Source of the DNA: Nocardia ninae NBRC 108245
Lineage (GTDB): Bacteria > Actinomycetota > Actinomycetes > Mycobacteriales > Mycobacteriaceae
Direction: 5' to 3'
NCBI RefSeq assembly: GCF_007990755.1
Contig: NZ_BJXA01000082.1
Location: 1-39,601 of the forward strand
Length of the DNA: 39,601 bases
The translations under genes and the position numbers were made by a program. Positions 26,801 to 38,200 of the stretch are shown in pieces. Below the pieces are notes generated by a model. The model was not told where the DNA came from, did no database searches, and worked only from the letters and a program-made list of their open reading frames with translations. Each line of letters begins with the position of its first letter. The first letter of the stretch is position 1.

Positions 26801-29155
26801 ATCCGGCAGAATAGGATCGATCAACGACGAATGGAATGCGTTCGATACCCGTAGCCTGACCGTTCGGTGACCCAATTCCCGGAGACGCTTCGCGACCGCA
26901 TCCACAGCATCAGACGTGCCGGAAATGACCACCGATTCGGGCGCGTTCACTGCGGCCACGTCCACATCTTTGCCCAGCAGAGGGACGATTTCCTCCTCGT
27001 CTGCCGCGACGGCGATCATTGCGCCACCGTCCGGCAAGGCGTCCATCAGCCGGCCGCGGGCCGCGACCAGTGTGGCGGCATCATCGAGGGACCACACGTC
27101 GGCCAGGAAGGCCGCGGTGATTTCTCCTATGGAGTGACCGATCAGGTAATCGGGTTTCAGACCGAAACTTTCGACCAGCCGACACAGCGCCACTTCCACC
27201 GCGAACAGCCCCGCCTGGGCAAACACCGTCCGGTTCAGTAGGTCCTCGTCCGCCCCCCACACCACCTCTTTCAGCGAGCAGTCCAACCGCTCGTCCAGCT
27301 TCGTGACGACTTCGTCGAAGGCCGCCGCGAAGACTGGAAAGACGGCATGCAGGTCACGTCCCATACCGAGGCGCTGGGCACCCTGACCGGGGAACACGAA
27401 CGCTGTCTTACCCGGCGCGGCCGCCGAGCCCCGGGCCGCATCCGCGCCAGGACGGTGCTCCACCGTCTCGGACAACCTCGCCAGCAATTTCTCGCGGTTG
27501 GCGCCCAGAACGACTGCTCGATGGTCGAACCTGGATCGCTCGGTGGCCAATGACCAGCCGATATCGGCCGCGTCCAGCTCTGGGTGTGCCCGAACATGCT
27601 CGGCGAGCCGGCGAGCCTGTGCCGTCAGCGCCTGCGGGCTCCGTGCAGAGACGACCCACGGAAGCAACGGCAACGGCGGCCACGCCGAATCATTACCGCC
27701 CGAACCACGTTCGCCGGGCGCATCCGAGTTCTGTTCGGCAGGCGCCTGTTCCACGATGACGTGTGCGTTGGTGCCACTGATCCCGAAGGACGACACCCCC
27801 GCACGCCGGGGCCGACCATGGTCCGGCCACGGCAGGGCCGCATTGGCCACCCGCACCGCACCGGACGACCAATCCACGTGTGGCGTCGGCTCATCCACAT
27901 GCAGCGTCGGGGGTACCACGCCGTGCCGGATCGCCTCGATCATCTTGATGATGCCCGCCACTCCTGCGGCAGCCTGGGTGTGACCCAGGTTCGACTTGAC
28001 CGAACCCAGCAGCACGGGGCCGTGCTGCCGGGCACCTCCGAAGACCTCGATCAGCGAGGACGCCTCGACCGGGTCGCCGAGTCTGGTACCGGTTCCGTGC
28101 CCCTCGATGACGTCGATATCGTCGGGGCTCAGTCCACTGTTCGACAGGGCCTGCCGAATCAAGCGCTGCTGCGCCCGGCCGTTCGGCGCGGTCATTCCGT
28201 TGCTCGCGCCATCCTGGTTGACCGCCGAACCGCGCAGCACGGCCAGCACCCGGTGCCCCAGTCGCCGGGCGTCCGACAACCGCTCCAGCACAAGCACACC
28301 CGCGCCCTCGGAGAAGCCGGTGCCGTCGGCGGCGGCCGCGAACGATTTGCACCGACCATCCGGTGCGAGACCACGCTGCCTGCTGAACTCGACGAACGTG
28401 GCCGGTGTCGACATCACCGTGACCCCGCCGGCCACCGCCATCGAGCACTCACCCTGCCGTAATGCCTGTACCGCCTGATGCACTGCCACCAGCGACGAGG
28501 AGCACGCGGTATCCACCGTCACCGCGGGACCTTCGAACCCGAACAGGTAGGAGACACGTCCCGACAGCACGCTCGCCGCGGTCCCCGTACCCAGGTGCGC
28601 CGCCGACTCCGGTGGCACCGCGCCCGGCCGAGCACCGTAGTCGTGGTACATCGAGCCGACGAACACACCACAATCACGACCACGCAATGCAGCTGGATCT
28701 ATCCCCCCGCGCTCGAACGCCTCCCACACCACCTCGAGCAGCACACGCTGCTGCGGATCCATCGCCGCCGCCTCATGTGGCGAAACACCGAAGAACCCCG
28801 CATCGAAATCGGCTGCATCACCGAGAAAACCACCCGACCGAGCATACGAACGACCGGCCGCCTCCGAATCCGGACCGAACAGCTCGGCCAGATCCCAGCC
28901 GCGATCGGCAGGGAACCCGGAGATGACATCGGACTCGGCGGAAAGCAGTCGCCACAAACCCTCCGGAGAATCCACACCCCCCGGAAAACGGCACCCCACA
29001 CCCACAATCGCGACCGGCTCACTCGTGGCGGCGAGAAGTGCCCGGTTGCTCGTACGCAGTCGGGCGTTCTCCATCATCGACGCGCGTAGCGCCGCTTCCA
29101 GTTTCGCTGAGGTATCACTCATGTCACCACGCCTCGATCCATTGTTCTGCAACAT
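23852..29155 (-). CDS. Type I modular PKS, one module KS-AT(malonyl)-DH-KR-ACP
   Basis: About 1767 residues. ATG 29155 is favoured (GAGGGG 8 bases upstream); GTG 29164 and ATG 29122 are alternatives. A short N-terminal coiled-coil docking segment ([17 protein letters not shown]) precedes KS, with active Cys in DTACSSSL (codon 28502-28504) and the EGHGTGT and KSNLGHT histidines. AT has catalytic Ser in GHSIGE (27131-27133) and NAFH, close to the HAFH of malonyl-CoA-specific domains. DH has [10 protein letters not shown] (His codon 26222-26224). There is no ER. KR has a TAGTHGLG nucleotide-binding loop and NYASANAF tyrosine; VDN stands in place of LDD. ACP has GFDSL (Ser 24024-24026). One round adds C2 with an alkene. 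It ends 69 bases before the NRPS, the likely acceptor of the chain. Confidence 0.93.
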   Translation of the reverse strand: MLQNNGSRRGDMSDTSAKLEAALRASMMENARLRTSNRALLAATSEPVAIVGVGCRFPGGVDSPEGLWRLLSAESDVISGFPADRGWDLAELFGPDSEAAGRSYARSGGFLGDAADFDAGFFGVSPHEAAAMDPQQRVLLEVVWEAFERGGIDPAALRGRDCGVFVGSMYHDYGARPGAVPPESAAHLGTGTAASVLSGRVSYLFGFEGPAVTVDTACSSSLVAVHQAVQALRQGECSMAVAGGVTVMSTPATFVEFSRQRGLAPDGRCKSFAAAADGTGFSEGAGVLVLERLSDARRLGHRVLAVLRGSAVNQDGASNGMTAPNGRAQQRLIRQALSNSGLSPDDIDVIEGHGTGTRLGDPVEASSLIEVFGGARQHGPVLLGSVKSNLGHTQAAAGVAGIIKMIEAIRHGVVPPTLHVDEPTPHVDWSSGAVRVANAALPWPDHGRPRRAGVSSFGISGTNAHVIVEQAPAEQNSDAPGERGSGGNDSAWPPLPLLPWVVSARSPQALTAQARRLAEHVRAHPELDAADIGWSLATERSRFDHRAVVLGANREKLLARLSETVEHRPGADAARGSAAAPGKTAFVFPGQGAQRLGMGRDLHAVFPVFAAAFDEVVTKLDERLDCSLKEVVWGADEDLLNRTVFAQAGLFAVEVALCRLVESFGLKPDYLIGHSIGEITAAFLADVWSLDDAATLVAARGRLMDALPDGGAMIAVAADEEEIVPLLGKDVDVAAVNAPESVVISGTSDAVDAVAKRLRELGHRTVRLRVSNAFHSSLIDPILPDFTRLVDGLVSAAPAIPVVSNIDGKIHPNAYARPEYLAQQARGTVRFGAGVEFLEREGCIRFIEIGPASGLTVSVDNTVQSDQIMVASTMPKENKPEVPDLLSTLAKLDTSGIDVDWSAVLSGAGASRVDLPTYAFQRNRYWIDSGHTNIDARSLGLMPTDHPLLAAVIANPETNGVILTGRLSPLAQPWLADHVIAGVVVMPGTGLVELAMRAGVEVGCTALRHLTLISPLTVRSGDIVAVQVRVESTADQGGYSVRIYSRVDDDRVLDSASWTLHAEGVLGSVPDPRSVPPSPWPPAEATPVDCAGLYDELLGRGYAYGPTFHCVQAVWRRGADIFVQSSLPHHLSSDAPRYGLHPALLDSIFHPLIAAGADRSEMIVPFLWQNFALYAVDATSLIAEIRPNGTDGYDITAFTPDHQPVFSVRSVHGRKIHAQALDDSAKRIGRDMYVLEWKETEPIQGPVSSSSNAALEVDSADVSVHECEDGHGASLDGARSNLYSVLNLIKKLESDGGVADDTTVVVTHGAVCVRDSDEVNLWQAPVWGLVRAAQQEAVGKIQLVDIDDSEEARILLPRAIATGRSELAIRAGGIYYPALIRLRSDEGSARSERAVDPGGTVLVTAGTHGLGALFARRLVERHGVEKLVLVSRRGMAAPGAAELCAELSDLGAEVHIRSCDVSNRSEIHDLLSWIRRGGPLTGVIHAAAVVDNAPITELTEQRFEDVLRPKMDAAWYLHDLTREDDLDLFVLVSSAAGTVLAQGQANYASANAFLDALAHHRSGLGLPATAIEWGPWQSVGLAAEMKEAHWSRLKRKGVQGFKMGDGLAAFDRALQSSRPVVIPIRIDSGALAKNDANSSELLKTVHGTHRKPLPSATSAIGIPSEWHRLVGADREELIERTIRDIAGEILGYSDASVLNVNLSLLEWGFDSLTAMNLRNRLTEALGVRLPVITLLGQQGARELAREISRHHEPSEFVGSAAGEARIS

Positions 29156-29183
29156 AAAACTCACCCCTCGTATCCATGAAGGC

Positions 29184-29208
29184 CGGACGGCTCGTGCCAG
29201 ACCGTCCG
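29184..29208 (-). promoter_or_regulatory. Hairpin between the two PKS genes
   Basis: CGGACGG (29184-29190) and CCGTCCG (29202-29208) form a 7-bp stem with an 11-base loop in the 95-base gap between PKS genes. There is no T-tract on either strand. It may only modulate message levels or processing. Confidence 0.3.
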
Positions 29209-29258
29209 CGCGCTCGGCCGGTCACGGATGCGGCCGTAGCGGTTTCGACGGCGGGGCA

Positions 29259-32200
29259 TCAGCGGCCGCTTTCATCGAGGGCGAGGTTGATCAGGCTTTC
29301 GGTGTCGAGGGTGGCCAAGTAGTCGGCGTCGAGCTCCGCTGCCGGGGTCGGGTCCTCGGCGGAGTCCGCGAGGCTCTGCAATACGGTGACCAGCCCGGCG
29401 CGGCGCAGCGCTGCGACGGGAATGGCCGCCAGCAGTTCACGGATCGCGGCGTCGCTGTCGCCGGGCACGGTCTCGGACTGTTTCGCCAGGCCCAGTTCGT
29501 CGGCAACATAGCGGGCGACATCGGTGACCGTCGAGTAGTCGAAGACGAACGTGGTCGGCAGTCGCAGTCCGGTCGCGGCATTGAGCCGGTTGCGGAAGTT
29601 GACCGCGGCCAAGGAGTCGAATCCCAAGTCGCTCAGTGCCTTTCCCTCGGGGACGGCGGTCGCGTCCGGGTAGCCGAGCACGGTGGCCGCAGCCGCAGCG
29701 ACCAGTGCGGTGGTGGCTGCGATCGCCTGGTCCGCGTCCAGCGTCCGCACCCCGGCGGCCCATCCCGCCTCCGTAATGTCGACGTCGGCAGCTTTGCCCC
29801 TGCCGCGGCCGCCGATCAGCTGCCGCAACACCGCGGGCAGCAGGCCCGCGGCCGCGTTGCTCCGCAGCTGGGGTAGGTCGAGGCGGGCAGGCAGCGCCGA
29901 CGCCCGGTCGCTGTCGAGACAACGATCGAGCAACTGCATGCCCTCGGCCGGACTCAGGGCACGGACGCCGTTGTTGACCTCGATGACGGCTCCCTGGTCG
30001 CTTCCCATGGCGCCGCCACCGCCGTCCCACAACCCCCACGCGGCCGAGATGCCGGGTAGACCGAGCTGACGGCGGTAACCGGCGATCCCATCGAGGACGC
30101 TGTTGGCGGCGGCATAGTTGGCCTGACCCGCGCTGCCGAGGGTGCCCGCCGCCGAGGAGAAGAGCACGAATTGCGTCAGGTCGGTGCCCGCGGTGAGGGT
30201 GTGCAAATTCCAGGCACCGTCAACCTTCGGCCGCAGCACCGCGTCGAATTGCTCCGGTGTGAGCGAGTCGACGAGTCCGTCGACGAGCACGCCGGCCAGG
30301 TGAATGACCCCGGTCAGCGGTGCCGCGGCGGGGATGGCGGCCAGCACCCGCGCCAACGCCGCCGCGTCCGCCACATCGCAGCTCGCGCAGGTGACAGCGG
30401 CTCCGGCCGCCGTCAGCTCCGCGATCAGCGCGTCGCCGGGACGACTTCGGCTGAGCAACAACAGATGTCTGACTCCACGAGCGGTCACCAGGTGCCGGGC
30501 GACGTGTGCGGCGATCGCGCCGGTGGCACCGGTCACCAACCAGGTGCCGTCCGTCCGCAGCGGTGCGGGCACCGGATTCGACCGTGGTGCGCGGACCACG
30601 CGTGGCACGACGGCCGCACCGTGTCGCAGCGCCAATTGTGGCTCGGATGCCGCAATCCCCGCGGAGACGATGTCTGCCAGCGTATGTCGGCTCGCCTCGT
30701 CGTCGTCGATGTCCACCAGTACGAATCGGTCGGGGTGCTCGATTTGCGCGCTGCGCAGCAACCCCCATGCTGCCGCGCCCGCCGGATCGGTAACGGCGTC
30801 ACCGACGCCGGTCGCGACCGCGCCGGTGGTGACGACCACCAGCGTCGAGTGGGCGTAGCGGTCCTCCCGCACCCAGGTCTTGACAGCGTCCAACAGCCGC
30901 GCGGACACCGCGCGCACCGCTACGGGTAGGTCGACGTCGGAGGGGCCGGCGGCGGCGAGCAGCACCACGTCCGGCAGCTCCGTGCGGCCCGCTATATCGG
31001 GCCAATCTTGGTGGATCGTGACCGTTGGGGCCGGTATCGCGGTTCCGTCCCGCACCACATCGGACAGCGGTTGCCAGCTCAGGTCGTACCAGGCGTCATC
31101 GATGGTCGAGGGCGCCAGCTGCTCGGGCGACACCGATCGGGTGACCAGGGAGCGCACCGCGGCCACCGGCGCGCCGGTATGGTCGGCCAGCCGCACCGAC
31201 ACCTCGTCCGGGCCGATGGCCGACAGCCGCACCCGCAGCGCCGACGCGCCGACCGCCGCTACCGAGACACCGGACCAGGCGAACGGCATCCGAACCTCGT
31301 CGGGTCGGTCCCCCGGCAGCAGCGTCAGCAGCTGGATCGCCGCATCGAACAACGCCGGGTGCAGGGTGTACGCCGTGCCGTCGGTCCCCTCGGGCAGCGC
31401 GATCTCGGCGAGCACTTCGTCGGCGACCGCCCAGGCGGCCCGCACGCCCTGGAAAGCCGGGCCGTAGTCATAGCCGCGGGCGGCAAATCGGTGGTAGAAA
31501 TCCGAGAGGTCGAGCTGTGCAGCACCAGCGGGCGGCCAGGTGCCGACGCCGAATTCCGCCACCTCAACCTCCGGCTCGACGAATCCGCTGGCATGCCTGA
31601 TCCATTCGCTGCCCTCGTCGCGGCGCGAGTAGATGCGCACCGCACGGCGGCCTGCGTCGAGCCCACCGATGGTCACCTGGGTTCGGACCTGCGCTCCGGC
31701 GGCGAGCAGCAGCGGCGCCTCGAGCACCAGTTCGTCGACTCGGCCGCAGCCCACCCGCTCACCCGCGTGCAGCGCCAACTCGAGCAATCCAGTGCCCGGC
31801 AACAACACCGATCCCAGCACGGCATGGTCGAGCAGCCACGGGAGCGCGGCCACCGGCAGGTCGCCGGTGAGAGCCGCGCCGCCGCCGTCGGCGAAGACCA
31901 CCTCGGTGCTCACCAGCGGATGGCCGGACTGGCCCGCCGAGCGCGGCACGGGCGCCGCGAGCCAGAACCGCTGCCGCTGAAAGGCGTAGGTGGGCAGCTC
32001 GATTCGACTGCCCTCGGGAAGACCGGGCCGTGCTACCGGCGCGCTGGCGGCAGTCAACTCCGCGACGGCCGCGACGAGCGTCCTCGGTTCCGGTGTGCCG
32101 GCCCGCAACGCGGCGACAAACACCGCGTCCGCGTCATCGGGTAGGCATCCGGCGGTCATCGCCGTCAGCACCCCGCCGGGACCCAACTCCAGATATCCGG

Positions 32201-35200
32201 CGACACCCAACGCCGCCAGCACCGCGACACCGTCGGCGTACCGAACCGCACCGCGAATATGCTCGGCCCAATACCCCGGCGCCATCAGCTGCTCCGCCGT
32301 CGCGAGCGTCCCGGTCACATTCGAGATGATCGGGATCATCGGCGGGTGAAATGACAACCCGGCAATCGCCGCCTCGAACTCCGCCGGCACCGAATCCATA
32401 TGCGGTGAATGAAACGCATGCGACACCGTCAATCGCTTCACACTGCGGCCCGCATCCGACCACACGGCGGCGATCTCCGCCACCGCGTCCGCATCACCGG
32501 AAATCACCACCGACGCCGGACCATTCACGGCCGCCAGCGCCACCAGGCTCGCCGAACCGGCCAGCGAACCGGCCACCTCGTCCTCGCTCGCCGCAATCGC
32601 GACCATCGCCCCACCCGAGGGCGCCGACGCCATCAACCGCGCCCGCGCCGCCACCAGTAGACAGGCATCCGCCAGCGACAACACACCGGACACATGCGCC
32701 GCCGTGATCTCCCCGAGTGAATGCCCAATCAGATACCCCGGCACCACTCCCCATGACGTCACCAACCGGAACAACGCCGTTTCCAACGCGAACAGCGCCG
32801 GCTGTGTGAACTCCGTGCGATGAATCAACTCACCGGCTTCGTCGAACATCACCTCCCGCAACGGAACCGACAGCACCCCGACGAACTCCGCACACACCGC
32901 ATCCAGCGCCGCCGCGAACACCGGATAGGCCTCGTACAGCTCCCGCCCCATCCCCGGGTATTGACTCCCCTGCCCGGTGAACAACATCGCCGGCGCCCCA
33001 CCGGCCGCCCGATGCACCGCGCCCGCACCCGAGGCCAGCCCCGCCAGCCCCGCCAACAACTCGTCCCGGCTGCCCGCCACCAGCGCGGCCCGATAATCCA
33101 GCCTCGCCCGAACGGTCAGCGACGCAGCGACATCCGCCACCGCAACATCCACCGCATCCGCGACGAACGCTCGCAGCTTGCCCGCATACGCCCGCACCGC
33201 CGCCTCGTCACCGGCGGACAACATCACCGCGACCGGCTCGGCCGAAACCGGCTCGGCCGAAACCGGCTCGGCCGAAACCGGCTCGGCCGAAACCGGCTCC
33301 GCCACAGCGGGTTCCTCCAGAATCAAATGCGCATTGGTGCCGCTGATGCCGAACGAGGAGACCGCGGCGCGGCGCGGACGGCCACTGGCTTCCCACGGCC
33401 TCGGATCGGTCAGTAGCCGTACCCCACCCGCCGACCAATCCACGCGACGCGACGGTGCGTCCACGTGCAGCGTCTGCGGCAGCACCCCGTGCCGCATCGC
33501 CAGCACCATCTTGATAACGCCCGCGACGCCCGCCGCCGCCTGCGTATGTCCGAGGTTGGACTTCAGCGATCCCAACCACAACGGCCGCTGCGGATCCCGA
33601 TCCGCGCCGTAGGTCGCGATCAACGCGCCCGCCTCGATCGGGTCGCCCAGCGCGGTGCCGGTGCCGTGCGCTTCGACCGCATCGATACTGTCGGCCGCGA
33701 CGCCCGCGTCAGCCAGCGCCGCGCGGATAACCCGTTGCTGTGACACGCCGTTCGGTGCGGTCAGGCCGTTGCTGGCGCCGTCTGAATTCATCGCCGAGCC
33801 CCGCACCACCGCGAGAATCCGGTGACCGTTGCGCTTGGCGTCCGACATCCGTTCCAACAGCACCATGCCTGCGCCCTCGGAGAAGCCGGTGCCGTCGGCC
33901 GCGTCGGCGAACGAACGGCACCGTCCGTCGGGCGACAGCCCGCGCTGGCGACTGAACTCAACGAAGGTGTTCGGTTTCGCCATCACCGTCACGCCACCGG
34001 CCAGTGCCAGATCACATTCATTGCTGCGCAACGACCGCAGCGCCAGATGCATGGCCACCAGCGACGACGAGCATGCCGTGTCGATCGTCACCGTCGGCCC
34101 CTGGAGACCGAATACGTAGGCCACTCGACCCGAGATAACGCTGACATGCGACCCCGTGCCGATATATCCCTCGGAGTCCGTCGCGCCCGCACCGTAACCG
34201 CTCGCCATCGCGCCGACGAACACACCGGTGCTGCTGCCCTGCAGTGCATCAGGAGCGATGCCCGCGCGCTCGAACACCTCCCAGGTCGTTTCCAATATCA
34301 GCCGCTGCTGCGGATCCATCGCGACGGCTTCGCGTGGACTTATGCCGAACAGTTCGGCATCGAACTCCGCGGCGTCGGACAGGAACCCGGCACGGCGGGT
34401 ATACGACTTGCCGACCGCATCCGGGTCGTCGTCGAACAGACCGGCCAGGTCCCAACCACGGTCGGCCGGGAAGTCCGACACCACTTCGGCACCGTCGACG
34501 ACCAACTGCCACAGCTCATCCGGTGTACCGGCCCCGCCGGGATAACGACAGCTCATCGCGACGATCACCACCGGCTCGGCGGTGTCGGGCCGCGGTGCCG
34601 CGTGCGCGACGGGGAGCCGGGCATCATCCGCGCGGAGCCGGTCGACGATGTGCTCGGCGATGGCATGCACCGTCGGGTAGTCGAATACCAAGGTCGTCGG
34701 TAGCCGCACGCCGGTGGCCGAATTGAGCCGGTTGCGCAATTCGATGCCGGTCAACGAGTCGAGTCCGAGGTCCTTGAACGGCGTTGTCACCGACAGGCCG
34801 CAGGCGTTCGGATATCCGAGGACCGCCGCGACCACGTCGGCGACGAGCGAGGTCACCAACGTCAGCGCCTCGTCGAGTTCCAGGGCAGCCACGCGGCGGC
34901 CGAGGTCGTGCCCCGAGCCGACGGTATTCGCGCGCCGACGCGCGGTGCTACGGATCAAGCGACTCAGCAACGGCTGCACCGCATTCGGGCGCGGCGTCAG
35001 GTCCAAGTCGAGCGGCAGCACCACGGCCTCGTCGAACGACCGGGCCGCGTCGAACAGCCGCATACCATCGGCGGCCGTGAGCGGGCGCAGGCCGAGCGCA
35101 CCGAGCCGCGCCAGATCCGCGGTGGTCAGACGCCCGGTCATCGCGCTGCCGGATTCCGCCCACAGCCCCCAGGCCATCGAGTTTCCGGGCAGACCGAGCG

Positions 35201-38200
35201 CTCGCCGGTGACCGATCAGCGCATCGAGGAAGGCGTTGGCCGCAGCGTAGTTCGCCTGTCCGCCGGTGCCGAAGGTGGCTGCGGCCGAGGAGAACACGAT
35301 GAAGTCGGTGAGCGGGGCCGACCGAGTGAGGGTGTGCAGATTCCAGGCGCCATCGACCTTCGGCGACCCGACGGTGTGCAGCCGGTCCAGGGTCAGCGCC
35401 TCGACGACGGTGTCGTCGAGGACCCCGGCCAGATGCACGACCGCCGTGAGCGGATGCGCGGGCGGCACCGCGCGGAGGACCTCGGCAAGTGCGTCGGCGT
35501 CGGCGACGTCGCACGCCGCCCAGGTCACCTCGGCCCCGGCGGCGGTCAGGTCGTCGATCAGATCGGTGCTCGGCCGGCCCCGGCTGACCAGCAGCAGATG
35601 TCGCACGTTCCGCTCGGTCACCAGATGCCGGGTCAACACACCCGCCAGCGCGCCGGACGCGCCTGTCACCAGCACAGTGCCCGGCGCGAACGCGGGAATC
35701 GGCCGGGTCGCTGCGTCCGCGCGCGTCAACCGCGGCACCGTGCACCGGCCCGCGCGAATCGCGACCTGCGGTTCGCCCAGACCGGCGACGCCGGCCACCG
35801 CGCGCCTGCTCGCATCATCGTCATCGATGTCGACCAGCACGAACCGGGTCGGGTGCTCGGTCTGCGCGGAGCGCAGCAGCCCCCAGACCGCCGCCGCCGC
35901 CGGATCGCGCACCACGTCGCCGACTCCTGCCGCGACGGCGCCCACAGTGACAACGACCAGGGTCTTGTCCACGAAACGGTCTTCGCGCAACCACGTCTGG
36001 ACGGCTTCGAGAGCATGCTCGGTCGCCGCGCGCACCACATCGGGCAACTCGGCCATCGCGTGCGGACCGGACGCCAGCAGCACGACCTCGGACAACTCGT
36101 CGGCGGCTACCACGCTCGCCCAGTCCGGGTAGAGCTCGGCCGTATCCGCGGTGTTGGCGATCTCCTCCCAGGTCACCCGGTACAGCGCCGCCGAATCCGC
36201 GCGCAGTTGCTCGGCCGTGACCGGCCGGACGGTCAGCGACCGTACTTGCGCGACCTGAGCTCCGGTCGGATCGTCGCATCGCACGGCGAAGGTGTCCGCA
36301 CCGGTCGGGGTCAGGCGCACCCGCAGCGATGCCGCGCCGACGGCTTGCACTGACACCCCGGACCAGGCGAACGGCAGCAGGACGGACTCCGCCGCCCCGA
36401 CGAGCAGCAACGGATGCAGCGCGGCATCGAGCAGAGCGGGATGCAGCCCAAACGCCGCAGCGTCGGCGGCCTGTTCCGGCGGCAGTGCCACTTCGGCGAG
36501 GATGTCCGTACCGTGCCGCCATGCCGCCCGCAATCCCTGGAACGCCGGGCCGTAGTCGTAACCGAGTGCGGCCAACCCCGCGTAGGCGCCCGTGACATCG
36601 AGCGGCATCGCATCCACTGGCGGCCAAACGGCGGTGTCGACCGCGAGATTCGGTGTGTCCTCGACGGCGACGAGGCCGCTGGCATGCCGGACCCAGCCGC
36701 CGTCGGCGGCGGGCCGGGAGTAGATGTGCACCGGCGCCACGCCGTTGTCGAGCTCGCCGACGGTGACCTGCACGCGGACCATCCCCTCGGCAGGCAGCAA
36801 CAGCGGCGCGGATAGCACAAGCTCCTCGACCCGGCCGTACCCGAGCCGCTCGCCTGCCTCCAGCGCCAGTTCCACCAGCCCGGTGCCCGGCATCAGCACC
36901 GTCCCGAAGATCGTGTGATCGACCAGCCACGGCGTGCGTGCCGTGGACAGCTCGCCGGTGAACACCGACCCGCCGCCGGCGGCCAATTCCACTTCGTCTC
37001 CCAGCAGCGGGTGGTGTCCGGGCCGGACTACGCCGCCGGGTGACCCCGGCGCGAGCCAGAACCGTTGCCGGTGAAACGGATACGTCGGTAACTCCACCCG
37101 CTGCGCATCCGCGAACAGCGCGGAGAAGTCGACCCGCACGCCCGCCACGTGGGCGCGCCCCAAGGCGGTCACGAACTGATCAAGGCCGCCCTGGTCGGGC
37201 AGCAGCAATTCGACCGCCACCGCATCGGCCCCGACCGCGGCCACTGTCTCGGCGACGCCGCGGCACGGTTCTGTCTGCCGCAGAGTGCGGGACCAGTAGT
37301 CCCCGTCCAGTGCCGTGGTACCGACCGGCGCGCCGGTCGACGTCGAATACATCGGCACCTGTGCCGCCAGCGAACCGACCGATGCCAATGCCGCCCGCGC
37401 GTCATCGCGGGGCAGCGCGCTCGGCAACGTCACTATCCGCGCAGCATCCGACAGTGTCAGTGCCCCCGCGATGGTGGCCGCCGCGACCTCACCCTGCGCA
37501 TGCCCCACCACCGCGTCCGGGCTCACACCGTGCGACGCCCATACCCGCGCGAGGCCGATCGTCATCGCCCACAGTGCCGGTCGGACGACGTCGGGCCGAT
37601 CCAGCCAGGTGTCGTCCTCGCTGGTCAGCAGATCCAGCGGAGACCAATCGACGAATTCGGACAACGCGACCGCGCACTCGGACAGCGCGTCGGCGAATAC
37701 CGGCGAGGAGGCCAGTAATTCGCGGGCGATCCCGCACCACGGCGCGCCCCGACCGGGGCAGACGAATACCGTCGCGCCCCGCGACGCGATGCCCGCGACG
37801 GTCCGGGCGCGCAGACCCGTCAGCACTTCGTCCCGGTTCGCGCCGACTATCACCGCGCGGTGATCGAACCGGACGCGCCGCGCCAGGGTGGCTCCCACCC
37901 CGGCGAGATCGATCTTCGGATCGTCCGCAAGGAAAGCGTGCAGCGCTACCGCGGCCGCCTCCACCACCTCGGCGGTGCGACCCGATAAAACCAGTGGAAT
38001 CGGCGCACCGGCGCGCGTCGTGGGCTGCGGCGCCGGTGTCGGTTGCGGCGCTTCGATGATCAGATGTGCGTTGGTGCCGCTGATTCCGAACGCGGAAACA
38101 GCGGCGCGACGCGGCCGCCCGTCGGTGTCCCACGGCCGTGGCTCGGTCAGCAGGCGCACCCCACCGGCCGACCAATCCACATGCCGGGACGGCGCGTCCA

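Noticed and set aside
33232-33300. Short regular repeats as a CRISPR array
   Set aside because: The units are contiguous with no spacers and lie in frame inside a PKS gene; no cas genes are present.
34908-36353. 481-codon open frame on the + strand inside the giant PKS
   Set aside because: It is antisense to conserved KR, DH and ACP domains; long antisense frames are expected in high-GC DNA, and its translation is Arg/Pro/Gly-rich without any motif.
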